Source: Clostridiaceae bacterium HFYG-1003 (lineage in GTDB: Bacteria; Bacillota; Clostridia; Clostridiales; Clostridiaceae). Taken from it: 64,000 bases of DNA. Numbering within the stretch: the stretch's first letter is position 1; each line of letters begins with the position of its first letter. Positions 24,885 to 34,149 of this stretch are shown here, one piece after another. The stretch lies in assembly GCA_024579835.1 (NCBI GenBank), contig CP102060.1, forward strand, positions 186,001 through 250,000. Direction: 5' to 3'. Position numbers and translations under genes: made by a program. The notes under the pieces are model-generated. The model was not told where the DNA came from. It made no database searches and saw only the letters and a list, made by a program, of their open reading frames with translations.

Positions 24885-26103
24885 GGAAACGCTGATTAAT
24901 TCTGTTTTCTGTAACTCTGAGGAACGCTCTCACGATATAATTTAAGTATTACGTTACCAGCGAGGTTTTTCTTATGAAGCAGCAGACTTTCAGTGATTTT
25001 GAATACGCACATCGCCGCAAGACTACAAAGAGAGAAGAGTTTCTTGATTCTATGGAAACTATCATTCCCTGGAAAGATTGGGTCGAGATGATTCGCCCCT
25101 ACTATCCTCAGGGAAAACGCGGCAGAAAGCCCATCGAAATTGAAACAATGCTTCGGATGTACCTGATGCAAAATTGGTTTAACCTCTCCGATGTTGCAAT
25201 GGAAGACGCCATCTATGACAGTTATGCCATGCGCAAATTCATGCGGCTGGACTTCATCTCGCAGCAAGTGCCTGACGCAACCACGCTTCTTCACTTTCGC
25301 CATTTAATGGAAAGCCATCTCTTGGGGGAGAAGATCTTTCATGATGTCACCAGACGCTTGGAATCTGCCGGACTAATGATGCATGGCGGCACCATCGTGG
25401 ATGCCACCATTATTGCAGCCCCCAGTTCTACCAAGAACCAGACGGGAGAACGAGACCCTGAGATGCACCAGACAAAGAAAGGCAATCAGTGGTACTTTGG
25501 GATGAAGGTTCATACCGGAGTTTGCGCCGGCAGTGGGTATGTCCATACAGTCACAGGGACTGCGGCCAATGTCCATGACATAAACGAGACACACAAACTG
25601 ATTCGTCCCGATGATGAAGTAGCTTACGGAGATTCCGGCTATAATGGAGTCGAGTCAAGAAAAGAATTCACCGAGGATCCGCACTTATCTACTATTGAAT
25701 TTCGCAGCAATGTTCGCCCTTCCAAGATCAAGACCAATAAGAACTATCCCGGGATCCAGTGGGACCGGGCAATTGAACAACGCAAATCATCCGTTCGAAG
25801 CAAAGTGGAGCACCCATTTTTGATCGTCAAACGGTTCTTTGGTTATGCCAAAGTAGTTTATCGGGGGATCAGCAAAAATTTGAATAGATTCAACATCTTG
25901 TTTGCCAGCGCCAATTTGTTGAATTGTATTCGTGCAAAACGAACGAAAGAATTCTGCATGGGATAAGTGCGCCCAAAATTGGGGGTTAGCCCACAAAACG
26001 GGCTGAAATCGCACTAAAATCCAGCATTTTTGTGCACCCATGAGCAAAAAAACAACATAATGACCGAACTGGGAAACGTTAACCTCAAATAATCAGTGTT
26101 TCC
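24885..26103 (+). mobile_element. IS5-family element
   Basis: Ends GGAAACGCTGATTAATT at the left and, inward from the right, GGAAACACTGATTATTT. The outer tetranucleotides are CTAA on the left and TTAG on the right; the TTAG continues into the duplicated gene exactly as in the intact copy at 58.97 kb, while the left flank is recombinase sequence. The two flanks therefore come from different loci and the element marks a recombination junction. Confidence 0.85.
24974..25966 (+). CDS. IS5-family transposase
   Basis: 330 residues. The DUF772-like N-terminus (GRKPIEIETMLRMYLMQNWF) is followed by the DDE core: D in GGTIVDATIIAAP, D in VAYGDSGYNG, and E in SKVEHPFLIVKRFFG, which fits the R-x-K/E-x-x-F pattern of IS5 transposases. 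The frame is complete, so this element could be active. Confidence 0.92.
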   Translation: MKQQTFSDFEYAHRRKTTKREEFLDSMETIIPWKDWVEMIRPYYPQGKRGRKPIEIETMLRMYLMQNWFNLSDVAMEDAIYDSYAMRKFMRLDFISQQVPDATTLLHFRHLMESHLLGEKIFHDVTRRLESAGLMMHGGTIVDATIIAAPSSTKNQTGERDPEMHQTKKGNQWYFGMKVHTGVCAGSGYVHTVTGTAANVHDINETHKLIRPDDEVAYGDSGYNGVESRKEFTEDPHLSTIEFRSNVRPSKIKTNKNYPGIQWDRAIEQRKSSVRSKVEHPFLIVKRFFGYAKVVYRGISKNLNRFNILFASANLLNCIRAKRTKEFCMG

Positions 26104-26526
26104 TTAGATTCATGCGCTTGTGGAGGTGGACAGAAATTTTTAGAACAATGCAAAATGATTGGAAAAGACCTGACTGGGAAATCGTTAGATGAAAAGGTAA
26201 ATCATCTGAATAACAATATTTTTGATTGGGAAAAAATTATTTTCAACGGGAACAATTTATTGACAGGAATTCTTTCATACAAAGGAAATGAAAAATACAA
26301 ATGCGTCTGTTCCGCCGCCGTAAAAAAGGGCATGACGGTTTCTGATCTCACAGGCGATAAAGATGATCGCACTATGCCGCTTTCTTATTGCTTTTGTTGT
26401 GCCGGCTCATTTCGGTGTCACTTACAGCTACAACTGGGCGTTGAGCTAAAAACAAAAGAAATTGTTTCATCACCGATTAACAGCAAGGGGCAAAAACCTT
26501 GCGAGTTTATTTTTGAGATACTATAA
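26104..26526 (+). pseudogene. 5'-truncated duplicate of the cysteine-rich gene at 58822
   Basis: From 26108 to the stop at 26526 the sequence appears identical to 58973-59391. The first 50 codons are missing, replaced by IS5. After the stop codon IS-A copy 2 begins within two bases. A fragment bounded on both sides by IS elements and identical to an intact gene 32 kb away points to a recent duplication or IS-mediated rearrangement. Confidence 0.88.
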
Positions 26527-26608
26527 ATGTGAACTTCCCATGATTTCTCCTACTCAACACTAATTAATTCCATAATGAACCTATTTAAAGCAAGGAATAG
26601 AGCCTGTT

Positions 26609-26651
26609 CCCCGCGTTTTCGGTTGCGGAAATGCGGGATTTTTGCTATGCT
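26609..26651 (+). promoter_or_regulatory. IS-A copy 2 leader terminator and promoter
   Basis: Stem arms 26609-26620 and 26627-26638 with a T run; the last base of the right arm is A instead of G, weakening the stem slightly. The promoter is TTGCGG (26623-26628), 17 bp, TATGCT (26646-26651); copies 1 and 3 have TATACT at -10. Confidence 0.6.
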
Positions 26652-26688
26652 TAATTGAGTAGGATATCATTCTTAAAAAGGAGTAAAA

Positions 26689-28443
26689 ATGTACTACGAT
26701 TTTCTCGTAAAGATTCCGGAAAATACAGGCAAAATTACGGTGAACCGGCGCGGTGAAACCACTTATATTGAATACACCTATGCCCGTCATTACAACGCCG
26801 AAAAGAAGTATAACGTTCCCCAGCGAACTACGATTGGAAAACAGTCCAGGGTGGATCCAGCGATGATGCAGCCAAACCAAAATTTTATCAAGTTTTTCCC
26901 AGAGGTCGCCCTGCCCGATGAACGGAATCATTCCGATCGCAGCAGTTGCCTTCGTGTCGGGGCATTTCTTGTCATTCGCAAGATCATGGAAGAATACAAA
27001 CTACCTGAAATTCTTTCCGATTACTGGGACAACCGAGGTGTCGGACTGTTTCTTGATCTGGCTGCTTATTCTATTATCTGTGAAAATAATGCCGGGCAAT
27101 ACTATCCGGATTACGCCTACAATCATCCGCTCCTAACAGAGGACATGACGATCTACAGTGACTCCACGGTATCTCGGTTTCTCTCATCGATAACAAGCGA
27201 TGACAAAGTCGGATTCCTCAATCAATGGAATGCATCCCGGAATCACCGGGAGCAGATTTATATTTCCTACGATTCAACCAACAAAAACTGTCAGGCCGGC
27301 GACATCGAGATGGCTGAATTCGGGCATCCCAAGGATGATCAGGGCGTCCCCATATTCAATTATTCGATTGCCTATGATGTGGATAATAAAGAGCCGCTAT
27401 TTTATGAAACCTACCCCGGCAGTATCGTCGACGTGTCCCAGTTGCAATTTATGTTGGAGAAGGCAAAAGGATATGGCTATCGCAAGATTGGTTTTATTCT
27501 TGATCGAGGATATTTCAGCAAGAAAAATATTCAGTACATGGACGCGTGCCAGTATGATTTCGTGATCATGGTCAAGGGGATGGCTTCTTTTGTCGAAAAG
27601 ATCATCTTGAAACATAAAGGCAGCTTTGAGAAAAAGAGGTCTTGCGTGATTCCTGAATATCAGGCCTACGGGAAGACGATTCAGGAGAAGCTCTATGCGG
27701 ATGATGAAATGGATCGATATTTCCATCTCTATCATAAAGTGAAAAAAGAAAGTGCAGAGCGTGGATGCCTGGAAGATAAAATTCAAAAAATGGCGGAATT
27801 TCTAAAAAAACAGGAGGGAAAGTCGCTGACATTCGGAGATGCCTATCATGAGTATTTTGAAATCTTTACCCATGAAAAGAATGATAGCACAAAAAAGTTT
27901 CTTTATGCAAAAGAAAAGAGCGAAGTGATCGAGAAGGAAATTGATCTTTGCGGATACTTTGTGATCGTTACGTCCAAAAAAATGACAGCAGCAGAAGCGC
28001 TCTCGTTGTATAAGAGCCGAGATGCATCAGAGAAGCTATTCCGTGGAGACAAATCCTATCTGGGCAATAAAAGCCTGCGAGTCGCGGGTAATGAGTCTGC
28101 CGCCGCGAAGATATTCATTGAATTTGTGGCGTTGATTGTGCGGTGCAAGATTTATACGCAACTAAAAGCAATGATGAAAGAAATGGCAAAGAAGCCGAAT
28201 TACATGACCGTTCCAGCTGCGCTGAAAGAGCTGGAAAAAATCGAAATGGTGCGGCAGATGGATAACGTATACCGGCTTGATCACGCCATAACCGCAACAC
28301 AAAAGACGATACTGAAAGCCTTCGGTATCGATGAAAACTATATCAAAACCAGCGCAACGAGATTAAGTGAGCTGTTAAAAGTGGCCGCGATGCCAGAAAG
28401 GGATGAGGAAGATGGCGCGTACGAGGAAGACAATCTCTATTGA
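26689..28443 (+). CDS. IS-A copy 2 transposase
   Basis: 584 residues, differing from copy 1 essentially at one position near the C-terminus. AAGGAG lies just upstream of the ATG. The DDE residues are as in copy 1 (YDSTNK, LDRGYFS, ASEKLFRG). With promoter, ribosome site and both ends in place this copy looks functional. Confidence 0.92.
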   Translation: MYYDFLVKIPENTGKITVNRRGETTYIEYTYARHYNAEKKYNVPQRTTIGKQSRVDPAMMQPNQNFIKFFPEVALPDERNHSDRSSCLRVGAFLVIRKIMEEYKLPEILSDYWDNRGVGLFLDLAAYSIICENNAGQYYPDYAYNHPLLTEDMTIYSDSTVSRFLSSITSDDKVGFLNQWNASRNHREQIYISYDSTNKNCQAGDIEMAEFGHPKDDQGVPIFNYSIAYDVDNKEPLFYETYPGSIVDVSQLQFMLEKAKGYGYRKIGFILDRGYFSKKNIQYMDACQYDFVIMVKGMASFVEKIILKHKGSFEKKRSCVIPEYQAYGKTIQEKLYADDEMDRYFHLYHKVKKESAERGCLEDKIQKMAEFLKKQEGKSLTFGDAYHEYFEIFTHEKNDSTKKFLYAKEKSEVIEKEIDLCGYFVIVTSKKMTAAEALSLYKSRDASEKLFRGDKSYLGNKSLRVAGNESAAAKIFIEFVALIVRCKIYTQLKAMMKEMAKKPNYMTVPAALKELEKIEMVRQMDNVYRLDHAITATQKTILKAFGIDENYIKTSATRLSELLKVAAMPERDEEDGAYEEDNLY

Positions 28444-28630
28444 CGAGAAGATAGCCCAGGCAAAGGAGAATTTTGAAAAGGCTAAGGCCAAGTATGATAA
28501 TGCCGCGAAGGAACTCGAAGACCTCCAGGAAAAGCAGAGGTCAATTCAAAGAACCGAACTGATCAAAGCTGTTGAGAAAAGCAGCAAAACTTATGCTGAA
28601 ATCATGGCATTTCTTGGGAGTATCGATTGA
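28403..28630 (+). CDS. IS-A copy 2 accessory coiled-coil protein
   Basis: 75 residues, identical to the copy 1 protein except for E in place of D (AKENFEK) and S in place of G (EKSSKTY). It overlaps the transposase gene by 41 bases. Retention in all copies suggests that it is selected along with the transposase. Confidence 0.7.
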   Translation: MRKMARTRKTISIDEKIAQAKENFEKAKAKYDNAAKELEDLQEKQRSIQRTELIKAVEKSSKTYAEIMAFLGSID

Positions 28631-28692
28631 TAAGAAATGCAAAACCAGGTGCTGATTAGGACTTTGAGTAGGTAAAACGTGAGAAGTTAACA

Positions 28693-29472
28693 GTCATTTG
28701 GAACGACGTGGATTTCATGTTCATTGATATGCCGCCGGGCACTGGTGATGTGCCGCTTACTGTTTTTCAGTCCATTCCTGTAGATGGAATTATTATTGTA
28801 ACTTCACCACAGGAGCTAGTTTCTATGATAGTTTCAAAGGCTGCTAAGATGGCGGAGATGATGAATATCCCTATCATAGGATTAGTAGAGAATATGTCGT
28901 ATTTCAAATGTCCGGATAATGATAGGGATTATAAGATATTTGGCGATAGCCATATTGATGAAATTGCTGAAAAGCATAAATTGAAAGTTCTTGCCAAGCT
29001 ACCAATTGATCCTAAGATTTCAGCCGCCTGTGACAGAGGCATGATAGAACTTTATGACGGAACCTGGCTCGATCCTATAGCAAATATATTAGAAAAAATG
29101 GAGGAAAAAGAAACGATGAGAATTGCAATTGCAGGTGAAGGTCAAAACGTAACGGAGCATTTTGGACATTGCGTTAATTTCCTACTTTTCGATGTTGAAA
29201 ACGGAAAAATTACGAATGAAGACTCCATACCCAATCCCGGACACAAGCCCGGATTTTTGCCGAACTTCCTGGCTGACCGTGGTGTAAATGTGATTATCAG
29301 TGGCGGTATGGGCGGCGGCGCAGTGGAGATCTTCAACGAAAGAAACGTGGAGGTTGTTGTGGGTGCATCTGGCGATGCGAGAGCAGCAGCCGAAAGCTAT
29401 CTTAAAGGTGATTTAAAGACAACAGGTTCTGTATGCCACGAGCATCAGCACCATGACGAATGCGGAAACTAA
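28693..29472 (+). pseudogene. Mrp/NBP35-type ATPase fused to a NifX-like domain, 5' end lost
   Basis: The frame is open from the IS-A end and begins VIWNDVDFMFIDMPPGTGDV, the Mrp motif containing the Walker B-like aspartate. The N-terminal third with the deviant Walker A is absent. From about residue 134 (MRIAIAGEGQNVTEHFGHC) a dinitrogenase-cofactor (NifX/NafY/NifB-C-type) domain follows, ending in a His/Cys tail (CHEHQHHDEC). Mrp proteins carry iron-sulfur clusters to apoproteins. A GTG at 28708 could start a shortened protein, but without the nucleotide-binding loop it could not work as an ATPase; the NifX-like half may still be made from the internal ATG near 29116, which follows AGGAAAAAG. 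Confidence 0.82.
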
Positions 29473-29539
29473 AAGGCATCATTGTTAGATATTTAGCAAA
29501 TATATTTGATAAAATTAGTTATGAAAAGGAGGAGATAGC

Positions 29540-30211
29540 ATGAGCAAATATGTATGTTCCATCTGCGGTTACATCTATGACGAAGCAGCGGGTATTCCTG
29601 AAGCTGACATTGCACCGGGCACAAAGTGGGAAGACCTGCCGGAGGATTGGGTTTGTCCGCTCTGTGGAGCTGCAAAATCGGATTTTGAAAAGCAAGGTGA
29701 GCCCTCTGCTCCAGTAGTGAAAAAACCGATATCGGTCGTTGAGTCATCCAGCGATATGAAAGAAATGTCGCCATTGGAAATCAGCGCACTCTGTACTAAC
29801 CTAGCGCGAGGCTGTGAGAAGCAGTATAAAGCTGAAGAAGCTGCTCTTTTCAATGAACTTGCTGGCTTCTTCAAGACAGTAACAGCACCTGCAAAAGAAC
29901 CAAGTGTAGATAAACTGGTCGAGCTTATTGAAAAAGACCTGGCTGAAGGCTTCCCCAATGCCAATGCTGTAGCATCTAATATCAACGATCGAGGTGCACT
30001 TCGCGCCCTGGTGTGGAGCGAGAAAGTTACCCGCATCTTTAAATCTCTTTTGAACCGGTATCAAAAAGAGGGTGACACCATGCTTCAAAATACCGGCGTA
30101 TACGTATGTACCATTTGCGGCTTTGTCTACGTAGGAGATACACCGCCGGATATTTGTCCAGTATGTAAGGTGCCGAATTGGAAATTTGAAAAAGTTGAAG
30201 GGAGGTCATGA
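29540..30211 (+). CDS. Rubredoxin/rubrerythrin-type redox protein with two rubredoxin domains
   Basis: 223 residues. An N-terminal rubredoxin ([10 protein letters not shown]...[11 protein letters not shown]) gives one Fe(Cys)4 site; a helical middle part ([15 protein letters not shown]...[16 protein letters not shown]) resembles the ferritin-like or linker part of rubrerythrin relatives; a C-terminal rubredoxin-like knuckle ([21 protein letters not shown]) gives a second site. Such proteins pass electrons to peroxide- or superoxide-reducing enzymes in anaerobes. AAGGAGGAG precedes the ATG at 29540. It overlaps the next gene (ATGA), indicating coupling with the ferredoxin gene. Confidence 0.87.
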   Translation: MSKYVCSICGYIYDEAAGIPEADIAPGTKWEDLPEDWVCPLCGAAKSDFEKQGEPSAPVVKKPISVVESSSDMKEMSPLEISALCTNLARGCEKQYKAEEAALFNELAGFFKTVTAPAKEPSVDKLVELIEKDLAEGFPNANAVASNINDRGALRALVWSEKVTRIFKSLLNRYQKEGDTMLQNTGVYVCTICGFVYVGDTPPDICPVCKVPNWKFEKVEGRS

Positions 30212-30213
30212 GA

Positions 30214-30951
30214 ATGTCTAAAAAATACGCGGTGAGAAATATACGTCTGTGCACGAAAGACTGCTTGTGCCTCTACGTCTGCCCTACCGGTGCTACTGAC
30301 ACCGAAAACAGCATCATAGATGTATCAAAGTGCATCGGCTGCGGAGATTGTGCTGATGCTTGTCCATCCGGTGCAATTTCGATGGTGCCTTTTGAGTACC
30401 CAGCCCAGCAGCCTAAAACAGAAGCTGTAATCGGTGCGATGAAGGTGCTAATGCGCAGTAAGTCCGAGCAGGAAAATATCGCTTTAGGTTTACCAGGAAA
30501 ACTGGCAGCCGCCATCGAAAAATCCAACCATATCATGGCTGAGGATATCATTCGAGAAGCAGGCTATATGATCCCCCAAAGTCAAAATGCGAAGGATTTT
30601 CTGCAGTCACTTCTTGATCAAACTCAACCCGAAGGATTCCCAAAAGATGCTGTGAACAAACTATTAGAATCTCTATTTAAAAACAAGGAGGACAATAAAG
30701 TGAGTGAAAACAAAACATTTGATAACCTGATGGAGGCTTTCGCCGGAGAATCCCAGGCAAACAGAAAGTACCTGGCTTATGCAAAGAAAGCAGAAAAAGA
30801 TGGAAAGCTCAACGCAGCTAAGCTTTTCAAGGCTGCATCCGACGCAGAAACCATCCATGCCTTAAAGCACTTTGAAGTAGCAGGAAAAATCAGCTCAACA
30901 GTTGATAACCTAAAGGATGGCATTGCAGGTGAAACCCATGAATACAAGGAA
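30214..30951 (+). CDS. 4Fe-4S ferredoxin-domain protein, running in frame into rubrerythrin
   Basis: The start is the ATG at 30214, 8 bases after GGAGG; an ATG at 30208 overlaps the previous stop. Residues 10-55 carry two ferredoxin cysteine sets (CTKDCLCLYVCP and CIGCGDCADACP), enough for two [4Fe-4S] clusters. A helical linker follows. There is no stop codon before the rubrerythrin start at 30700, so the frame reads straight through into rubrerythrin and is then cut by IS-D at 30952, ending at 31038 inside the IS. Either this is a natural ferredoxin-rubrerythrin fusion with an internal start, or a small indel removed the ferredoxin stop. Its likely role is electron supply to the peroxidase. 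Confidence 0.75.
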
Positions 30952-30981
30952 CCTGAAATCCCGCCCGAATTTATAACAACA

Positions 30982-32580
30982 TCACTCCCCCAAGGAAATG
31001 TCGAATGCCTCAAAGATCATTCGCTGGTCTTTTGTTAGCGGTGCAATGATGATGTGTTCATGGATCTCTTGGATTCGGAGTTTGGCCAGGATCCACTGAA
31101 GCTCTTTCATGGTGTATTTACGGTATAGATCCTTGTCACTCATCACCTGATTAATCCCAGACATGATAACAGAGGCAATAAAGCCGACGAATAGTTTCCC
31201 TTGAGCGGCGTTGTCGCTGTGGACACGTAGTCTCCCTAAGTCAATACTGTTTTTGAGACGAAGGAAGCCTTTTTCTACAACGTCCTTGTCTCGATAGATG
31301 CTCATGGCTCTTTTGGCATCACTGATGTCATTGCTGATCAGGACCACCCAACCTGCCGTTTCCAGACTTTTTTCAACGACATCATTTCGAATGCTGACGG
31401 TGTATCCGCTGGCTTGTTTATCGGATTTTCGAATCACCAGGTATTTTCTACATTCCTCGTCATTAATCCATTTTTCTGGGTTTTCAATGGCCTTTTCACG
31501 CAATAGAGCAATGGATGCATACAGGTCCTCACGAATTCCCATTGCCTTCACGGCACTGTAGTAAACATGCGTGTATATTTTGTTCTGCGGATCCCAGGAC
31601 CGCTCTTTGGTGACGGCTCTCATCGAGTTGTCATTGATGACAATTGTGTTTTCCACACGATCGATGTCTTTTTGCTCGCTCTCCACTTGCTGCTTGGAAA
31701 AAGCGGCGGTAAATGGTACCGCGATTAAAAACTTCACTGTTCCATTGCCGGTGTCATTGAGCAGAAAATCGATATTCCGCTTGCTGTAGATCCCTTTGTC
31801 CATCACTACTGTGATTGCCCGATTCTCTGTGATCGCCTCAAACTGACTCAAGGTGGTCGTCAGCGTACGGACATCCTTTTGACTTCCACTGAATAGGGAT
31901 TGATAGATCGGCAGCCGTCTGGTTTCCCCCATCAGCATACAAAGATTGATCTGGGGGAGATGATCGTGGTCGCGATTGTATCCCCATTCCACATCATCAA
32001 TCAGTTCCGAATAGGATGATGCAGAGGTGATGTCCAAAGCCAAATAGTCATCAGCTGGATTGGCCTCACACCAGTTCTTATAAAAATCATTCCGTTGCTG
32101 ATCCGTAATAGAAATCAAAAGTTCACTGATTCGCTGAGAGGTCATCGAGCCCACCGGATACGACTCTGTGCCTGAGATCCAGTCAGAGCAATCAAGAAGT
32201 GGATCACTGGTAGAAATCATATAGCAGGCCAACATGAACAGTTCCTGCCAGTAATCAGGGATCGCTTGCCGTAAGGCATCGATCAAACCAAGTCGTTCAG
32301 ATAGGGAACGATACAGCCAGAACAGCCCATAGGAGCGAACGGATGATTTGCGGACATCTTCGATGGAAAACATGGTTTGTGTGGAAGGGATCTGAATGGG
32401 ATTACCAGAGATCCGTAGCTCCTCAAGATATTCGGCTTTGTACACTTTATGTCCTGTTTCAGGATCGATCTTGCCGATCGGTCGCCGTTTTTGCCGCGAT
32501 TGGCCATCTTTATTGCGAAACCCTTCGGCTAAATAAATATATTGATACCGGCCCACCTTTTGGATTACCTCAAAACTCAT
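30982..32580 (-). CDS. IS-D transposase (IS4 superfamily, IS1634-like)
   Basis: 532 residues from the ATG at 32580, which follows GAGGTGGG; the open frame extends upstream but without a ribosome site. Catalytic acids: D in LALDITSAS, D in VVMDKGIYS and E in RDKDVVEKGFLRLKNS. The gene is intact, in line with a recent insertion. Confidence 0.9.
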   Translation of the reverse strand: MSFEVIQKVGRYQYIYLAEGFRNKDGQSRQKRRPIGKIDPETGHKVYKAEYLEELRISGNPIQIPSTQTMFSIEDVRKSSVRSYGLFWLYRSLSERLGLIDALRQAIPDYWQELFMLACYMISTSDPLLDCSDWISGTESYPVGSMTSQRISELLISITDQQRNDFYKNWCEANPADDYLALDITSASSYSELIDDVEWGYNRDHDHLPQINLCMLMGETRRLPIYQSLFSGSQKDVRTLTTTLSQFEAITENRAITVVMDKGIYSKRNIDFLLNDTGNGTVKFLIAVPFTAAFSKQQVESEQKDIDRVENTIVINDNSMRAVTKERSWDPQNKIYTHVYYSAVKAMGIREDLYASIALLREKAIENPEKWINDEECRKYLVIRKSDKQASGYTVSIRNDVVEKSLETAGWVVLISNDISDAKRAMSIYRDKDVVEKGFLRLKNSIDLGRLRVHSDNAAQGKLFVGFIASVIMSGINQVMSDKDLYRKYTMKELQWILAKLRIQEIHEHIIIAPLTKDQRMIFEAFDISLGE

Positions 32581-32584
32581 AACA

Positions 32585-32637
32585 CCCACCTCACTTGTTG
32601 TTATAAACATTATAACAACAAGCAGATGAGTATTCAA
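32585..32637 (-). promoter_or_regulatory. IS-D promoter and hairpin before the ribosome site
   Basis: On the minus strand TTGAAT (32637-32632), 17 bp, TATAAT (32614-32609). The -10 box lies within an inverted repeat with perfect 12-bp arms (32594-32605 and 32611-32622) that ends next to the ribosome site (32592-32585). Internal transcripts start inside the repeat and cannot form it. Confidence 0.65.
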
Positions 32638-33100
32638 TAATTATAGGGAAGCACTTATAAGCTAAGTGGCTCTAGGTCGGACTTCTGCAAAGGGATAGAA
32701 TGTATCCAAAGTGTTGTTATAAAAATATAGCGGGAATTTAGGAAGGAAATGTATCCTGATTTTGTAAAAGAAGCCGAAGCCGTTGGAAATAAAGCCGCCC
32801 TTATGTCCTTCACCTTTGCGATGAAGGCCGAAGAGGTTCATGCTGGGCTTTATCAGGATGCACTAGAAAATCTTGACCAGACTGAGGAGGTTTTCTATTA
32901 TCTCTGCCCTGTCTGCGGAAATATCGAAAAATTCCAGCCAGATAAGTGCAGCATCTGCGGTGTTCCAGGGGACAAATTTATTAAATACTAAAACATCACT
33001 TCTTGAAGTTGTTTTCTTTGTCATGTAATTCGCTTTTTCAACAATTGAAAAATATATAAGATGGCTGGGTAAAAAATTTTTATCGGGAGAATTGATAGAT

Positions 33101-33140
33101 AAAAACGTTGGCAGTTGATGTAATTAATGCCAACGTTTTT
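33101..33140. terminator. Bidirectional intrinsic terminator
   Basis: Perfect 13-bp arms AAAAACGTTGGCA (33101-33113) and TGCCAACGTTTTT (33128-33140), with A and T runs on either side. It lies between the rubrerythrin 3' end and the convergent NapH-like gene and can serve both strands. Confidence 0.85.
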
Positions 33141-33148
33141 ATTTGTTA

Positions 33149-33763
33149 CTATTTATAGCTAATAGCTTCTTGTTTGCATTTTCTTGAACATTCCATACAT
33201 ACGATACAATCGCTTTTGTGAATTTCATGATGATCTTCATATTTTTCGACGGCTTTTGCGGGGCACACGCGCATGCATACACCACAGTTATTACATTTGT
33301 GAGAATCGATAGCCATATGGTACTTGGATGTTTTTGATGACAGATTAAGAATAGTGCCATATGGGCATAAGTAGCGATGCCATAACTCCTCAGGGAAAAG
33401 AAAGGTTAATAACATTCCTATCATAAATAAAATAGGTAGAATGGGTAGCTTCTTTCCGGTAAACATAGTAAAAATAAAAACTATGACAAATACACCTAAG
33501 GCAACATAACGTACCCATGCTTTTGTTAAAAACGATGGTATTTTCATACTTTTTATATGAAGCTTCTTTTTTATCCATGTAACACCAATCATGACGGTAT
33601 TGATTGAACATATCCATCCACAATAGATACGCCCCAGCACAAACGATGAGACGATACCTAAAAGAAACAGCCCCATCCATAACTGTACTTTACCACTAAT
33701 AATTAGGAAAACGAAAAGAGCAAGAAAGAGTATTTGAATTACACGCTGTAATGTTTTTTTCAT
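33149..33763 (-). CDS. NapH/MauN-like membrane ferredoxin
   Basis: 204 residues with four hydrophobic segments (first at residues 5-25), the NapH-type motif GRIYCGWICSINT after the second, HRYLCPYGT later, and two C-terminal 4Fe-4S motifs (CNNCGVCMRVCPAKA and CIVCMECSRKC). Such proteins pass electrons from the quinone pool or other membrane donors to redox enzymes. The start codon overlaps the cupin gene stop by 4 bases, so the two form an operon, read away from the Crp/Fnr gene. Its exact electron acceptor is unknown. Confidence 0.85.
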   Translation of the reverse strand: MKKTLQRVIQILFLALFVFLIISGKVQLWMGLFLLGIVSSFVLGRIYCGWICSINTVMIGVTWIKKKLHIKSMKIPSFLTKAWVRYVALGVFVIVFIFTMFTGKKLPILPILFMIGMLLTFLFPEELWHRYLCPYGTILNLSSKTSKYHMAIDSHKCNNCGVCMRVCPAKAVEKYEDHHEIHKSDCIVCMECSRKCKQEAISYK

Positions 33764-34092
33764 ACTGATACCTCTTTATAGTTCGTAGGGTTAGGAGATT
33801 TGAGTACAAAAAAATCCAGAACACATTCATCAAAATTATAGACATTCATTTTAGTGTTATAGGGAATGCTGACAATTTTGCCATGTGCATATTTCTGAGG
33901 TTCCTGATCATCAAGCTTTAAAGTCATAATTCCTTTGATAATAACCATGTATACATTCGAATTTGAATAATGTTCGGGGACCCCTTCTCCTTTAGGTAAA
34001 ATCATGTGATTTATGAGTATAGATTCGTCATCAACTAGTTTCTCTATCTGTTTTGTATCTTTTTTAGAAAAATCATATAGTTTTTCTATCAT
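33760..34092 (-). CDS. Small cupin-domain protein
   Basis: 110 residues from the ATG at 34092, preceded by AAAGGAG. The central part fits a single cupin fold: PKGEGVPEHYSNSNVYMVIIKG followed by a second strand set around HGKIVSIPYNTKMNVYN, with histidine and glutamate residues that could bind a metal. It is co-translated with the NapH-like gene and transcribed divergently from a Crp/Fnr gene, a common arrangement for redox- or nitrosative-stress-regulated pairs in clostridia. Confidence 0.75.
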   Translation of the reverse strand: MIEKLYDFSKKDTKQIEKLVDDESILINHMILPKGEGVPEHYSNSNVYMVIIKGIMTLKLDDQEPQKYAHGKIVSIPYNTKMNVYNFDECVLDFFVLKSPNPTNYKEVSV

Positions 34093-34149
34093 ATCGAAAG
34101 CTCCTTTCAATTTAAAATATAAAATATATATAATCATACAACAGAGTGG

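Larger units (their letters stand above)
26528..28692 (+). mobile_element. IS-A copy 2, structurally complete
   Basis: 2165 bp with the same terminal repeats as copies 1 and 3. It contains the terminator-promoter leader, the transposase and the small coiled-coil gene. The left flank (TATAAA) comes from the duplicated cysteine-rich gene and the right flank (GTCATTTGG) lies inside mrp; the flanks do not match, so no target duplication exists and the copy is probably a recombinant between two former copies. Confidence 0.9.
30952..32742 (-). mobile_element. IS-D (IS1634-like), intact, inside rubrerythrin
   Basis: Ends CCTGAAATCCCGCCCGAATT at the left and, inward from the right, CCTAAATTCCCGCTATATTT, both followed by TATAACAACA. 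A perfect 6-bp duplication AAGGAA flanks it (30946-30951 and 32743-32748). One complete transposase gene is present. Confidence 0.92.
30700..32991 (+). pseudogene. rbr: Rubrerythrin, interrupted by IS-D
   Basis: The gene has its own ribosome site (AAGGAGG 30685-30691) and a GTG start at 30700. The first half (30700-30951) carries the ferritin-like iron ligands EAFAGESQANRKYLAY and AETIHALKH. The second half (32749-32991) carries EEVHAGLYQDAL and the rubredoxin site CPVCGN...CSICG. Removing IS-D with one copy of the AAGGAA duplication restores EYKE-MYPDF in frame. Rubrerythrin reduces hydrogen peroxide in anaerobes. The insertion almost certainly abolishes it; no second rubrerythrin gene is visible in the window. 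Confidence 0.9.
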
